Part shown: piece by piece, positions 37,622 through 46,060 of the stretch
Numbering within the stretch: the stretch's first letter is position 1
Layout of the letters: every line of letters starts with the position of its first letter
Source: Candidatus Binataceae bacterium
Lineage (GTDB): Bacteria; Desulfobacterota; Binatia; Binatales; Binataceae
Assembly (NCBI GenBank): GCA_035294265.1
Contig: DATGLK010000018.1
Coordinates: 44,292 to 108,291, forward strand
DNA: 64,000 bases
Direction: 5' to 3'
Program-made: the position numbers and the translations under genes
Notes under the pieces: model-generated
Told to the model about the DNA's origin: nothing
Databases searched by the model: none
Seen by the model: only the letters and a program-made list of their open reading frames with translations

Positions 37622-38884
37622 ATGCTGACCCGCGAAGAGAACGAGTTGCTGAGCCGAGTGGGACCTGGCACTCCGATGGGCGAGATGCTGCGCGAGTACT
37701 GGGCGCCGGCATTGCGCTCAGCGCGGCTGGAGGCCGACGGCGCCCCGGCGCGGGTGCGCATCCTGGGCGAAAATTATGTTGCCTTCCGTGCAACCGACGG
37801 CCGGGTGGGCTTTTTCGACGAAGGCTGCCCCCATCGCTGTACTTCGCTGGCGTTGGCGCGTAACGAAGGCAACGCGCTCACCTGTATCTTTCATGGCTGG
37901 AAAATCGATGTCTCGGGCAAGGTGGTTGAGGTTCCTTCCGAGCCGCCCGAGCGGCGGGCGGAATTCGCGGCCAAAGTGCGGGTGCGTCATTATCCGGTGC
38001 GCGAAGCGGGCGGTCTCATCTGGGTCTATCTGGGCAAGCGGGAGCAGCCGCCAGCGTTTTATAATTTTGAGTTCAACAATTTGCCCACCAGCCACGTCAT
38101 TCCGATGCGCGCGGTGATGCATTGCAACTGGTTCCAAGGGCTGGAGGCGGTGCTCGATTCGGCCCATCTCGGGATCATGCACAAATCTTGGCTGCAACTT
38201 GGTCCCGGCCAGAGCCGCTTGCCCAGTGCCAACAACGGTCCGGTCTTCGACATCATGATGAGGCCCTACGGCTTTCGCGAAGGTGCCTTGCGCGACCTGT
38301 TCGACGGCACCTGCTACGCGCGCATTCGCGAGGTGGTGTGGCCCTACTACTCCTTCATCCCTCACGACCGGCCCAACCCACCGCTAATGATCTGCGCAAT
38401 TCCGATCGACGACGAATGGAACGCCCAGTGGTACGTCTATTACAATCCCGAGCGGCCTTTCACCGCCGAGGAACAGGCCCAGCGCCTAAAGGGCCATTCC
38501 GGCGACCCCGATAACATGTGCTCGGATATGGGCAGCGTCGAGAACACCTGGCATCAGGACCGCAAAGCGATGAAGGAAGGGCATTTCACCGGCTTCACGC
38601 GCTTTTTGCCGTTCGAGGATTTCATTGCCGAGGAATCGATGGGGCCGATCGTGGATCGCACTCGCGAGTACCTGGGCTCCAGCGACCAGATCATTATCCG
38701 GGTGCGCCGTCTGATGATTAACGCGGCGCGCGAGTTTCAGCGCGGCAAGCCGGCGCTGGGCCAGGAACGGGGTGACTTGGATTACAGCCAGGTGCGTGCG
38801 CTGGCCATTCGATTCCCCAAGGAGCAGAACTGGCGCGAGTTCGATTCGATGAACCCGCCGCCGACCCTGCCTTTGCGCCAATAG
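37622..38884 (+). CDS. Rieske non-heme iron ring-hydroxylating oxygenase, alpha subunit
   Basis: 420-residue terminal oxygenase of the phthalate 4,5-dioxygenase-like type. The Rieske 2Fe-2S ligands are Cys69, His71, Cys88 and His91 (CPHRC, then CIFHGW). The mononuclear iron site is in EAVLDSAHLGIMH (His182, His187) with the bridging Asp179. AAGGAG precedes the ATG. No ferredoxin or reductase gene is adjacent, so electrons must come from elsewhere. It may hydroxylate or demethylate an aromatic or terpenoid substrate. Confidence 0.9.
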   Translation: MLTREENELLSRVGPGTPMGEMLREYWAPALRSARLEADGAPARVRILGENYVAFRATDGRVGFFDEGCPHRCTSLALARNEGNALTCIFHGWKIDVSGKVVEVPSEPPERRAEFAAKVRVRHYPVREAGGLIWVYLGKREQPPAFYNFEFNNLPTSHVIPMRAVMHCNWFQGLEAVLDSAHLGIMHKSWLQLGPGQSRLPSANNGPVFDIMMRPYGFREGALRDLFDGTCYARIREVVWPYYSFIPHDRPNPPLMICAIPIDDEWNAQWYVYYNPERPFTAEEQAQRLKGHSGDPDNMCSDMGSVENTWHQDRKAMKEGHFTGFTRFLPFEDFIAEESMGPIVDRTREYLGSSDQIIIRVRRLMINAAREFQRGKPALGQERGDLDYSQVRALAIRFPKEQNWREFDSMNPPPTLPLRQ

Positions 38885-38894
38885 CGGCGCGAGG

Positions 38895-39548
38895 TCAGCG
38901 TCCGGCCAGGACTTTTTCGCCCAGCCAGGCTGAGAGATCTGCCAGCGCCCGGCCGCTGACCTCGTGCCCGCAATCGTATTCCTGGAGCAGCGGCTGCGCG
39001 CCCAGCGTGCGCAAATTTTCTATCGATTGCTGGGCGCGGTCGAATTCGATCACGCGATCATTGCGGCCGTGCTGCACCAACACCGGCAAGCGCGCCAAGG
39101 CCTCGCGATCTCCCGCCCTGGCGGCCAATTCCGGTGGAAAGCGGGTCGATAGCCCGGCGATCGCGGCAAACCGCTCCGGATGGCGCACGGCTAGGTTGTA
39201 CGCCATCACGCCGCCTTGGCTGAAGCCGAGCAGGACCAGCCGCGCTAAATCAATCGGATAGCGGCGCGCTACGGCGTCGAGGAAGCGGTCGCCCGCCTCA
39301 GCCGCGCTATCGAGATCCTGCGCGCTTAACTGCAAGCCCGGAGTGAACTCAAACCACGCGTGGCCAGTGCCGTCGCCCAGGGGAATTTCCAACTGTCCCT
39401 GGGGACAAATAGTCAGAAAATGGCCGCTACAGACGTAGGGTGCCAGACTGAGCATGTCCAAGGCGTTGCCGCCGCGACCATGAAAGGCGATTAAGGCAGG
39501 AAAGGGGCCGTCACCGGCGGGAATCGATGCCACATAAGCCAGATTCAT
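38895..39548 (-). CDS. Phospholipase/carboxylesterase-type serine hydrolase
   Basis: 217 residues, alpha/beta hydrolase fold. The oxyanion region is IAFHGRGGN, the nucleophile elbow VLLGFSQGGVMAYN, the acid Asp in VQHGRNDRVIEF and the base in DCGHEVSG. The size and motifs match the YpfH/esterase group. It converges on the Rieske gene with only a 10-bp gap between stops. The substrate is unknown. Confidence 0.85.
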   Translation of the reverse strand: MNLAYVASIPAGDGPFPALIAFHGRGGNALDMLSLAPYVCSGHFLTICPQGQLEIPLGDGTGHAWFEFTPGLQLSAQDLDSAAEAGDRFLDAVARRYPIDLARLVLLGFSQGGVMAYNLAVRHPERFAAIAGLSTRFPPELAARAGDREALARLPVLVQHGRNDRVIEFDRAQQSIENLRTLGAQPLLQEYDCGHEVSGRALADLSAWLGEKVLAGR

Positions 39549-39648
39549 GTATCACCTCGTAGCCCGCGTGGCTTCTGACGTGAAAACGGGGCCGAGAGCA
39601 ACCAGTGCCAGCTAGTGATAGCCGATCTCGGCGAAAAGGAAAATTGAT

Positions 39649-39882
39649 CTAAGGCCTGTCCATGCCGAAGAACGGTGAGGTTCGTGCGATCTCTTTTGGG
39701 GTGTCAGCACCCAACAGACGCTCGCCGTTGCGCGCATCGAACTCTCCGGCGCCGATCGTGTGGTTAACCACGGGCACCCCGTAGGCAAACGCTTCTGAGA
39801 TTTTGATCTGTGTACCGCAGCCCGCGCGCGCCGCTATGGCTGCGACATCCGACGCTGCGTAAAACGGAGCCAGGTCTTCGAC
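39649..39882 (-). pseudogene. Decayed C-terminus of a GT4 glycosyltransferase
   Basis: The minus strand reads VEDLAPFYAASDVAAIAARAG, then GTQIKISEAFAYGVPVVNHT and NGERLLGADTPKEIA before a stop. This is the donor-binding end of a glycosyltransferase (family pattern GGGTRIKILEAFAxGxPVV). Upstream the frame is broken by stop codons, and pieces such as VGYDEG appear just before the break. No intact N-terminal part was found. A remnant, on the same strand as the intact GT4 gene at 44740. Confidence 0.6.
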
Positions 39883-40327
39883 GGAGCCCCGAGCTAGCCC
39901 TCGTCATAACCGACGTGATCGATCGAGGAGTCAGTCTTCTGCCTAGATCCACTTTAAACCAGCGTCTATCAGACGGAACACCGTATGCTTTTACCAAATT
40001 TTAGTCGACGGCGACAACCGATATCTGGGCTTAGAATATCGGACAGCTCGCGGAGCCTCGATTCCATGGTCTGAGGCGAGAAGGTGATCTAGCTAGGGCG
40101 CAACGTTATCGTTGAAGTTCGCCCAAAGTGTGGCTGACATCAGTATTAGCGCAGGATTACCGCGCCGCCAGGGCGGCAAAGCTAGATAATCAGCTCAATT
40201 GTGGTCCGCGGATGCGCTAGCCTCCAGTCCGCCATTTGCCAGCGGGAGTAGTTCTCGATTACAACTGCGCTTAAAGCACGAATCGACCGCCGATGCGCCG
40301 CGTGCGGCGCCAAGGAGAACAACGCGG
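39883..40327. other. Non-coding stretch before the amidohydrolase gene
   Basis: The left part may include more decayed glycosyltransferase sequence. The right part is the leader of the amidohydrolase gene, ending in AAGGAG. Several short frames have no recognisable product and base composition is lower in GC than the flanks. Confidence 0.4.
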
Positions 40328-41278
40328 ATGCGTATTGACGTACACGCTCACTATTATCCCGAAAAATATATCGATCTGATGGGCCGGTTGGGCGCCGAAC
40401 TGTCCCAAGTGGTGGGCAGTCAACTGGCCGGTAGCGGCCAGCCCGAAATTGATGCCCGCCTGGAAATGATGGATCGGGCAGGGGTCACGATGCAGGTGTT
40501 GTCGGTTTCGGCCACCCATCCCTACTTTTCCAAGGAAAAAGACGCGGTTGACGGCGCGCATCTCGCCAACGACCAATATGCCGAGTTGGTGGCGCGTTAT
40601 CCGCGCCGCTTCGCCAGCTTTGCTACCCTGCCGCTGCCCCATGTTGATGCCGCGCTGGCGGAAATCGCGCGCGCGTTGGATCAACTCAAGATGGTGGGGA
40701 TTACTTTGGGCACCTCGGTGGGGACTCGCTCCACTTTCGATCCCACCTTCGAGCCGATGTACGCCGAACTCAATCGACGCGAGGCCGTGGTGTTCATCCA
40801 TCCCGCGGGTCTGGGCCTGTGCTCCCCGCTACTTAACGACTACGGTTTGACCTGGACGATCGGCGCGCCGTTTGAGGATACGATGTTCGTGCTGCATGCG
40901 ATCCGCTCTCAGATTCCCGTACGCTTTCCCAAGATCAAGTTCGTAATTCCCCATCTGGGCGGTGCGCTGCCGATGCTGTTCAACCGCATCAACATGCCGC
41001 GTGTGGGCTATCCCTCGCCCCTGGCGGAGATGCCCAACGTCACCGTGCGGCGGATGTGGTACGACACCGTGGCACAAGGCAACAAGGCCGCTTTGCGCTG
41101 TGCCTGCGAGTTGTTCGGGAGCGAGCACCTAGTCCATGGCAGCGACTATCCCTACCAACTCCGCGACGCCTATCAGAACTCGGTCACTTATGTGGAGCAG
41201 TCAGGACTGCCAGCGGAGGACGTGGCGCGCATCCTGGATCAAAATGCGCTCAAGCTGCTGGCACTCGAGGAAAAGTAG
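40328..41278 (+). CDS. Amidohydrolase-2 family decarboxylase/hydrolase
   Basis: 316-residue TIM-barrel metalloenzyme of the ACMSD / gamma-resorcylate decarboxylase family. MRIDVHAHYYP gives the HxH metal pair (His6, His8). FIHPAG, VIPHLGGALP and HGSDYPYQL supply further His and Asp ligands. AAGGAG is 8 nt before the ATG, which is preferred over the longer upstream frame. Members hydrolyse or decarboxylate carboxylated ring compounds; which one cannot be told. It is the second of three distinct amidohydrolases in the window. Confidence 0.87.
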   Translation: MRIDVHAHYYPEKYIDLMGRLGAELSQVVGSQLAGSGQPEIDARLEMMDRAGVTMQVLSVSATHPYFSKEKDAVDGAHLANDQYAELVARYPRRFASFATLPLPHVDAALAEIARALDQLKMVGITLGTSVGTRSTFDPTFEPMYAELNRREAVVFIHPAGLGLCSPLLNDYGLTWTIGAPFEDTMFVLHAIRSQIPVRFPKIKFVIPHLGGALPMLFNRINMPRVGYPSPLAEMPNVTVRRMWYDTVAQGNKAALRCACELFGSEHLVHGSDYPYQLRDAYQNSVTYVEQSGLPAEDVARILDQNALKLLALEEK

Positions 41279-41534
41279 CGGGCACACACAGGGTAAATAA
41301 GACAACGGCGCGAGAGTTCGTCGCAGTGGTATAGGCGAACCCCCGCGCCAAAAGGACGATGGGCGATGCGGCGCAGCGGTCCATCGTCAGACCGCATAGC
41401 CAGCCCCTCCCCCATCTCATGGCGGGATCGGGCGCCGCTGCATCGTTTCTCCGCGATGCGGGGAAGAAGACGCCAGGAGCAGAATCCTCAACGTTGTTGC
41501 TCCTGTTGGCAGCCTGGAGAGACTCGACTACTTG

Positions 41535-41951
41535 CTATTCCGCATGCGGGATCGCCGATTGCTGCATCGAGAGCGTCCAATTCTGGTGCACGCTGGCACC
41601 ATGACCGGGGTAATTTACCACCGCCTGTCCGGGCAGATAAAGGCTGTCGCCACCCGGATCGACCGAGACTAGATACTTACCCGCCGGCAGGTCGTCCATA
41701 TCTGCGGAATAGCGACCATTGGAAACTGCCGAAGTGGCCACGATTCGCCCTGGTCTGGAATTATGCAACCGCCGGACTACCACATTAGTGTCGCGATCGA
41801 AGATGTTTACAGCGCTTTCACCTTGGGTTTGGACGACGCCCCAGATCTTGCCATGGGCGGCGGAGGCGCCTTGAGCCTTGACGACTAAGGGAAAAGCCAG
41901 AATCAGGCCCAGGATTGCAGCCAAGCTCATCAAGCGCGTCTGGGTATTCAT
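41535..41951 (-). CDS. Hypothetical secreted protein with carboxypeptidase-regulatory-like features
   Basis: 138 residues. A signal peptide (MNTQTRLMSLAAILGLILAF, cleavage near KAQGA) directs it to the periplasm or outside. The mature part KIWGVVQTQGESAVNIFDRD then SNGRYSADMDDLPAGKYLVS resembles a small Ig-like or carboxypeptidase-regulatory-like beta domain. AAGGAG lies 9 nt before the ATG at 41951, which decides the start over an upstream in-frame ATG. Function unknown. Confidence 0.65.
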   Translation of the reverse strand: MNTQTRLMSLAAILGLILAFPLVVKAQGASAAHGKIWGVVQTQGESAVNIFDRDTNVVVRRLHNSRPGRIVATSAVSNGRYSADMDDLPAGKYLVSVDPGGDSLYLPGQAVVNYPGHGASVHQNWTLSMQQSAIPHAE

Positions 41952-42164
41952 GAGGATAGGCTCCTTTTGCCGGATTTCGCATGCCACATCATAACCTTAA
42001 AGTCAGAACCATCATCTGCGTTAGACGTTACTATTGCTTGTAAAATTCTGTCAATCTATTAAAGATTTTGGTTTCGCGACTTGCAAGAGAGAACATTGGT
42101 TGGCGCGGATTACCGCGGACAATCGTAAGCCGGCATCCGGAGCCATGGGTCAGGAGCCATCGGT

Positions 42165-42533
42165 ATGGATGAGCGAGTCAAACAAGGGTTGGAGCGCGAG
42201 CAGATAATCGATATTAGCACGGTCGGGCGGAAGTCCGGTCAAGCGCGTCGAATTGAGATCCGATTGCACTATCTCGACGGCAAGTTTTATCTGAGCGGTA
42301 CCCCTGGGCGGCCGCGTAGCTGGTATGCCAACCTGCGCGCCCATCCCGGCTTTATCCTGCACCTCAAGCAGCACGTGCAGGCGGATCTGCGCGCGCGGGC
42401 AACTCCTATCCTGGAGCCCGCGCAACGGCGCGCGATTTTCGAAGCGATGAAACACAAGGCCGCCGACCAACGTGATGTCGATGCTTGGACCACCGGCAGC
42501 CCGCTGGTCGCGGTCGAATTGGTCGACCAGTAG
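42165..42533 (+). CDS. Deazaflavin (F420)-dependent nitroreductase-like (DDN) family protein
   Basis: 122 residues. ISTVGRKSGQARRIEIRLHY, then GKFYLSGTPGRPRSWYANLR and HPGFILHLKQ are family hallmarks of the F420H2-dependent DDN/DUF385 split-barrel proteins. These reduce quinones or nitro compounds. AGGAG precedes the ATG. It implies, but does not prove, that the organism makes F420. No fbi genes are in the window. Confidence 0.8.
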   Translation: MDERVKQGLEREQIIDISTVGRKSGQARRIEIRLHYLDGKFYLSGTPGRPRSWYANLRAHPGFILHLKQHVQADLRARATPILEPAQRRAIFEAMKHKAADQRDVDAWTTGSPLVAVELVDQ

Positions 42534-42570
42534 CGCCAACGTTGGCCATATTGGCGCTACTGGGAGTACG

Positions 42571-43353
42571 CTATTCGGAGTTCAGAAAGCGCTGCACCGC
42601 GGGCATCACTTCCATCGGCTTTTCGTAGGGCAGCATATGTCCGGCGCCTGGTACCACCAGGCTTTGGATGCGAGCGATGCCTGCGGCAAAATCGTGCGCG
42701 TAGGCCGGCGGCACAAATTGGTCCTCGCCGCCCAAGACAATCAAGGTGCGCGCCTTGATTCGGGGCAGCCGCCGGCGCAGTCCCTTATCCGGGATCGGCC
42801 AGATGAACTTGGTGACCGCCGTTAAGCCCTGGGCAATGGCGATAATGCGCTCGACCTGGTTCTGTCCTTCGGCCTGCTGAGCGGCCAAGCGATCGCGAGC
42901 GGCCACGTCATGCCATAGGAAGTTTTCGACTTGCAGATAGGGCTGCGCAAAAATATCAGCCACCGGGTACGCGTCATTCCACAATCCCAAGGGTGAGAGC
43001 AGCACCAGTTTGCTGGGGCGGCGCGGGAAATGGGCCGCCAACTCCGCCGCCAGCATCGCGCCGAAGGAATGGCCTACGACCGGTAGTTGATCCAGCCGCA
43101 GTTCCTCGAGCAAATCGTCGTAATCCAGGACCAACTCATGGATGTTCATGATCTGGTCCAGCTCGGCGCGGTCGTTGAACCCCGGGGCAACTGGCGCGAT
43201 AACCCGGTAGCTTTGAGCCAAGGCTTCGATCGCCGGATCAACCGCGTGAACGCCGCCCAGGCCGTGCAGCCAAACCAAGTCGGCACCCTTGCCGGCGCTA
43301 TAGATCTGCCAGGAACGGCCGTTTTTAAGCTTGATCTTCTCGCTGCTCAGCAT
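42571..43353 (-). CDS. Alpha/beta hydrolase coupled to the LLM oxidoreductase
   Basis: 260-residue hydrolase of the fold shared by esterases and C-C bond hydrolases. VWLHGLGG is the oxyanion loop, VVGHSFGAMLAAEL the Ser elbow, LGGEDQFVPP the Asp and VPGAGHMLPYEKP the His. The start ATG 43353 lies 4 bp after the stop of the upstream flavin oxidoreductase gene, so the two are translationally coupled and probably consecutive in one pathway, for example oxygenation then hydrolysis. Confidence 0.86.
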   Translation of the reverse strand: MLSSEKIKLKNGRSWQIYSAGKGADLVWLHGLGGVHAVDPAIEALAQSYRVIAPVAPGFNDRAELDQIMNIHELVLDYDDLLEELRLDQLPVVGHSFGAMLAAELAAHFPRRPSKLVLLSPLGLWNDAYPVADIFAQPYLQVENFLWHDVAARDRLAAQQAEGQNQVERIIAIAQGLTAVTKFIWPIPDKGLRRRLPRIKARTLIVLGGEDQFVPPAYAHDFAAGIARIQSLVVPGAGHMLPYEKPMEVMPAVQRFLNSE

Positions 43354-43357
43354 GTGA

Positions 43358-44596
43358 TTACACGTTAGCCGGGAGCGGGGCGGGTTTGGCAATATGTTCC
43401 AGCGTATCGGTGGGCCACCATTTGTCTTCCCATTCGCTGAAGCGCGGGCGCAGGTGGGGAATGACCTCCTTGGCAAAGCGGGAGGTGTTGTAGAAGGTGG
43501 TCTCCTTGGACATGTTGCCGTAGTGGCACAGCACCATTAGATGACCCACCCGTAACTTATCGGCCATCTCGTTGAGCTGTTGAACTACCGACTTGGGACT
43601 GCCGCTTACGATATAGCGGCGCTCTAGCAGCTCGCCCCAGGTCAACTCGCCCAAGCTCTGCTGGCGCGCGGCGCGCGCCACCTGGCTTTCGATTCCTGCG
43701 CGCAGGGTCGCGATCGTGCCATAACCGGGGGGATCGGAAAAACCGGGGTAAACGTTGAGGCAGCGCTGGTAAAAATACAGCGCCGGCCCGGCGTAAAGCC
43801 GCTCCGCCTCGGCGTCGTTGTCGGCTACGGCCACGAATTGCAAAAAGCCGGCCTGATAGGGATTGGGTTCAACCCCATGGCGCGCCACCGTTTCCCACCA
43901 GCCGTCCATCACCTTTTGTGCCGCGACATAGCCAAAGTACGAGAGATGGGCGTAAAGAAACCTGCGCTTGACGCATCCCTCCCAGGTCTCCACCGTGCCA
44001 CCACCCGGAATCCAGACCGGCGGCCGGGGTTTTTGAATTGGTCGCGGCCAGATATTAACGTAGCGCAACTGGGTATATTTGCCGTTGAAGGCGAAGACCT
44101 CGGGATCGCTCCATGCTCGGGTGATAAGATCGACCCCTTCCCAATATTTTTCGCGCAAAGTGGCCGGCGAGCGTCCATAGGTGAAAACCGTGTCCATCGG
44201 CGTGCCAACCGGAAAACCCGCCACTAGCCGCCCACCCGACATCACGTCGAGCATTGCCATCTCTTCTGCCACCCGGGTGGGGGGGTCGTACAAGGCCACC
44301 GAATTGCCCATCAAGACCAGCTTGACCCGCGAGGTGCGGCGAGTCAGCGCCGCTGCCATCAGGTTGGGCGAGGGCATCAACCCATAAGCGTTCTGATGAT
44401 GTTCGTTGACGCAGACTCCGTCGAAGCCCGCGCTTTCGGCATACTCCAGCTCGTCGAGGTAATCGTTGTAGGCGACATGTCCTTTAGCCGGGTCGAACAG
44501 GTGCGAGGGGACGTCTACCCAAACCGAGTGATATTTTTGGCGGAAGTCGTCCGGCAGATGCGGATACGGCATCAAGTGAAACCAATGGAATTTCAT
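43358..44596 (-). CDS. LLM-class flavin-dependent oxidoreductase
   Basis: 412-residue bacterial-luciferase-like monooxygenase. MKFHWFHLMPYPHLP, the segment GFDGVCVNEHHQNAYG, RVAEEMAMLDVMSGGR and VWIPGGGTVETW are characteristic. Members use FMNH2 or F420 to oxygenate or oxidise substrates. It forms an operon with the alpha/beta hydrolase. This pair is common in soil bacteria where the substrate is unassigned. Confidence 0.88.
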   Translation of the reverse strand: MKFHWFHLMPYPHLPDDFRQKYHSVWVDVPSHLFDPAKGHVAYNDYLDELEYAESAGFDGVCVNEHHQNAYGLMPSPNLMAAALTRRTSRVKLVLMGNSVALYDPPTRVAEEMAMLDVMSGGRLVAGFPVGTPMDTVFTYGRSPATLREKYWEGVDLITRAWSDPEVFAFNGKYTQLRYVNIWPRPIQKPRPPVWIPGGGTVETWEGCVKRRFLYAHLSYFGYVAAQKVMDGWWETVARHGVEPNPYQAGFLQFVAVADNDAEAERLYAGPALYFYQRCLNVYPGFSDPPGYGTIATLRAGIESQVARAARQQSLGELTWGELLERRYIVSGSPKSVVQQLNEMADKLRVGHLMVLCHYGNMSKETTFYNTSRFAKEVIPHLRPRFSEWEDKWWPTDTLEHIAKPAPLPANV

Positions 44597-44739
44597 TTGC
44601 CCCTCGCGCTTAAGGAGATGTGATCCAAAGTTCAGCTTTAGCGCTAGCGCGCCGCTTAGTCCATCCTCGAACTGTCCGGGGTGGCCGGGAGCTGTCAGTC
44701 CGCAGCTGCGCCGGCGCCTGGCTGCGTGCGCACCAGGGA

Positions 44740-45900
44740 CTATCTACGCGCCCGCGTGCCGTTACTGGCGCTCACGCGCACGGCCTCGTAGCTGCCCACG
44801 GCGCCTTCGTATACCTCGATAGTTAAGCGCGCGGTGCGTTCCCACGAAAAGCGGGAGCTGTGGCGTTGGCCGGCGGCGATCAGCGCGCGGCGCGCCGGCT
44901 CGTCCAGCAATAAATGGTCAAGTGCGCGAGCAATATCGGCCGGATCGCGCGGATCGAAATAGTGGGCTGCGTTGCCAGCGACTTCCGGCAATGCCCCAGC
45001 GCGGGCACAGGCAACCGCTACCCCTGCCGCCATCGCTTCCACCACCGGCAGGCCGAAGCCCTCGTAGAGCGAAGGAAACACCAGCAGTCGCGCGTGAGCA
45101 AGCACTTGAGCCAGCGCGTCATCGGACAGATAGCCGGTGAAGGTCACCTGGGCGTGGGGCTCCAGGTCGTTGAGCAGTGCCGTCACCTGACCATCCTGAC
45201 GCTGGCGCTCCCCGATCACCACCAGCGGCAGGTTGGCTGACGCCAAGGGTAACGCGCGCAGTAAGGCACTGAGGTTTTTGTGTGGCGAGCCGTCGGCGAA
45301 GGTCAGCAGATAAGAGGAGGCTATTCCTAGTTCCCGACGCAACGGCGCCCATCCGCTCGCGGCAGGCCGCGGGCGTGGGGCGGGGGCATTTGGCACAACC
45401 GCTATCCGCTCAGGCTCAGGGCCTAGACGGGCGAGAATCTGAGCACGGCTGAATTCGCTGACAGTGATAATCGCGTGGGCCTGGCGCGCGCTGCGCTTGA
45501 CCCAGCCCGCCAGCAAGCGACTGGCGGTGGTGGGCAGCCGATCGGAGAGGGAGAAAAAATTAAGGTCGTGAATCGTCACTATCGCCGGGCAGCGCACTCG
45601 CACCGGCAATAGATCGGCCGGTGAGTGAAGCAGATCCAGGTTCTCGCGCGCGACATAGGAGGGCAACAAAAATTGCTCCACCAGGCGCCAAGTCACTCGT
45701 GATTCAAACGGCAGGGGGCACAGGTGGCGGCTGAACTGCACGGGCAAGTGGGCAAAGCTGGCATGGTTGCGGGGGTTGGTGAAAAGCACATAGCGATGAC
45801 TGTGGTCGTAGCGTGCCAGACCGCTTACCAAGCCACGGGCATAGCTTTCCAGGCCCCGGTAACCCGGAATCAGCCACATTAGATTGAGCCCAATGCGCAT
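44740..45900 (-). CDS. GT4-family glycosyltransferase
   Basis: 386-residue GT-B enzyme. MRIGLNLMWLIPGYRGLESY opens the fold, preferred over a long upstream frame with no other support; ATG 45906 is an alternative. IVTIHDLNFFSLSD, VSEFSRAQILARLG and the donor motif EGFGLPVVEAMAAGVAVAC (E-x7-E) are intact. It lies in a minus-strand row with an outer-membrane barrel and a flippase-like protein, suggesting surface polysaccharide or glycolipid work. Confidence 0.85.
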   Translation of the reverse strand: MRIGLNLMWLIPGYRGLESYARGLVSGLARYDHSHRYVLFTNPRNHASFAHLPVQFSRHLCPLPFESRVTWRLVEQFLLPSYVARENLDLLHSPADLLPVRVRCPAIVTIHDLNFFSLSDRLPTTASRLLAGWVKRSARQAHAIITVSEFSRAQILARLGPEPERIAVVPNAPAPRPRPAASGWAPLRRELGIASSYLLTFADGSPHKNLSALLRALPLASANLPLVVIGERQRQDGQVTALLNDLEPHAQVTFTGYLSDDALAQVLAHARLLVFPSLYEGFGLPVVEAMAAGVAVACARAGALPEVAGNAAHYFDPRDPADIARALDHLLLDEPARRALIAAGQRHSSRFSWERTARLTIEVYEGAVGSYEAVRVSASNGTRARR

Positions 45901-46060
45901 GCCCATACTGCTCGCATGCAGAGCAATCTTGGTGCCAATGTGGCCGCGGCGCGCGGTCCGCCCGGCTACCCGAGCGCGAACGCTGGATGTCTTCCCATGA
46001 ACCCCAGGAGCGGGCTCAAAGCGTGGATTATCGTGGCGGCTGGCTTCGGGCTTAGGAGCT

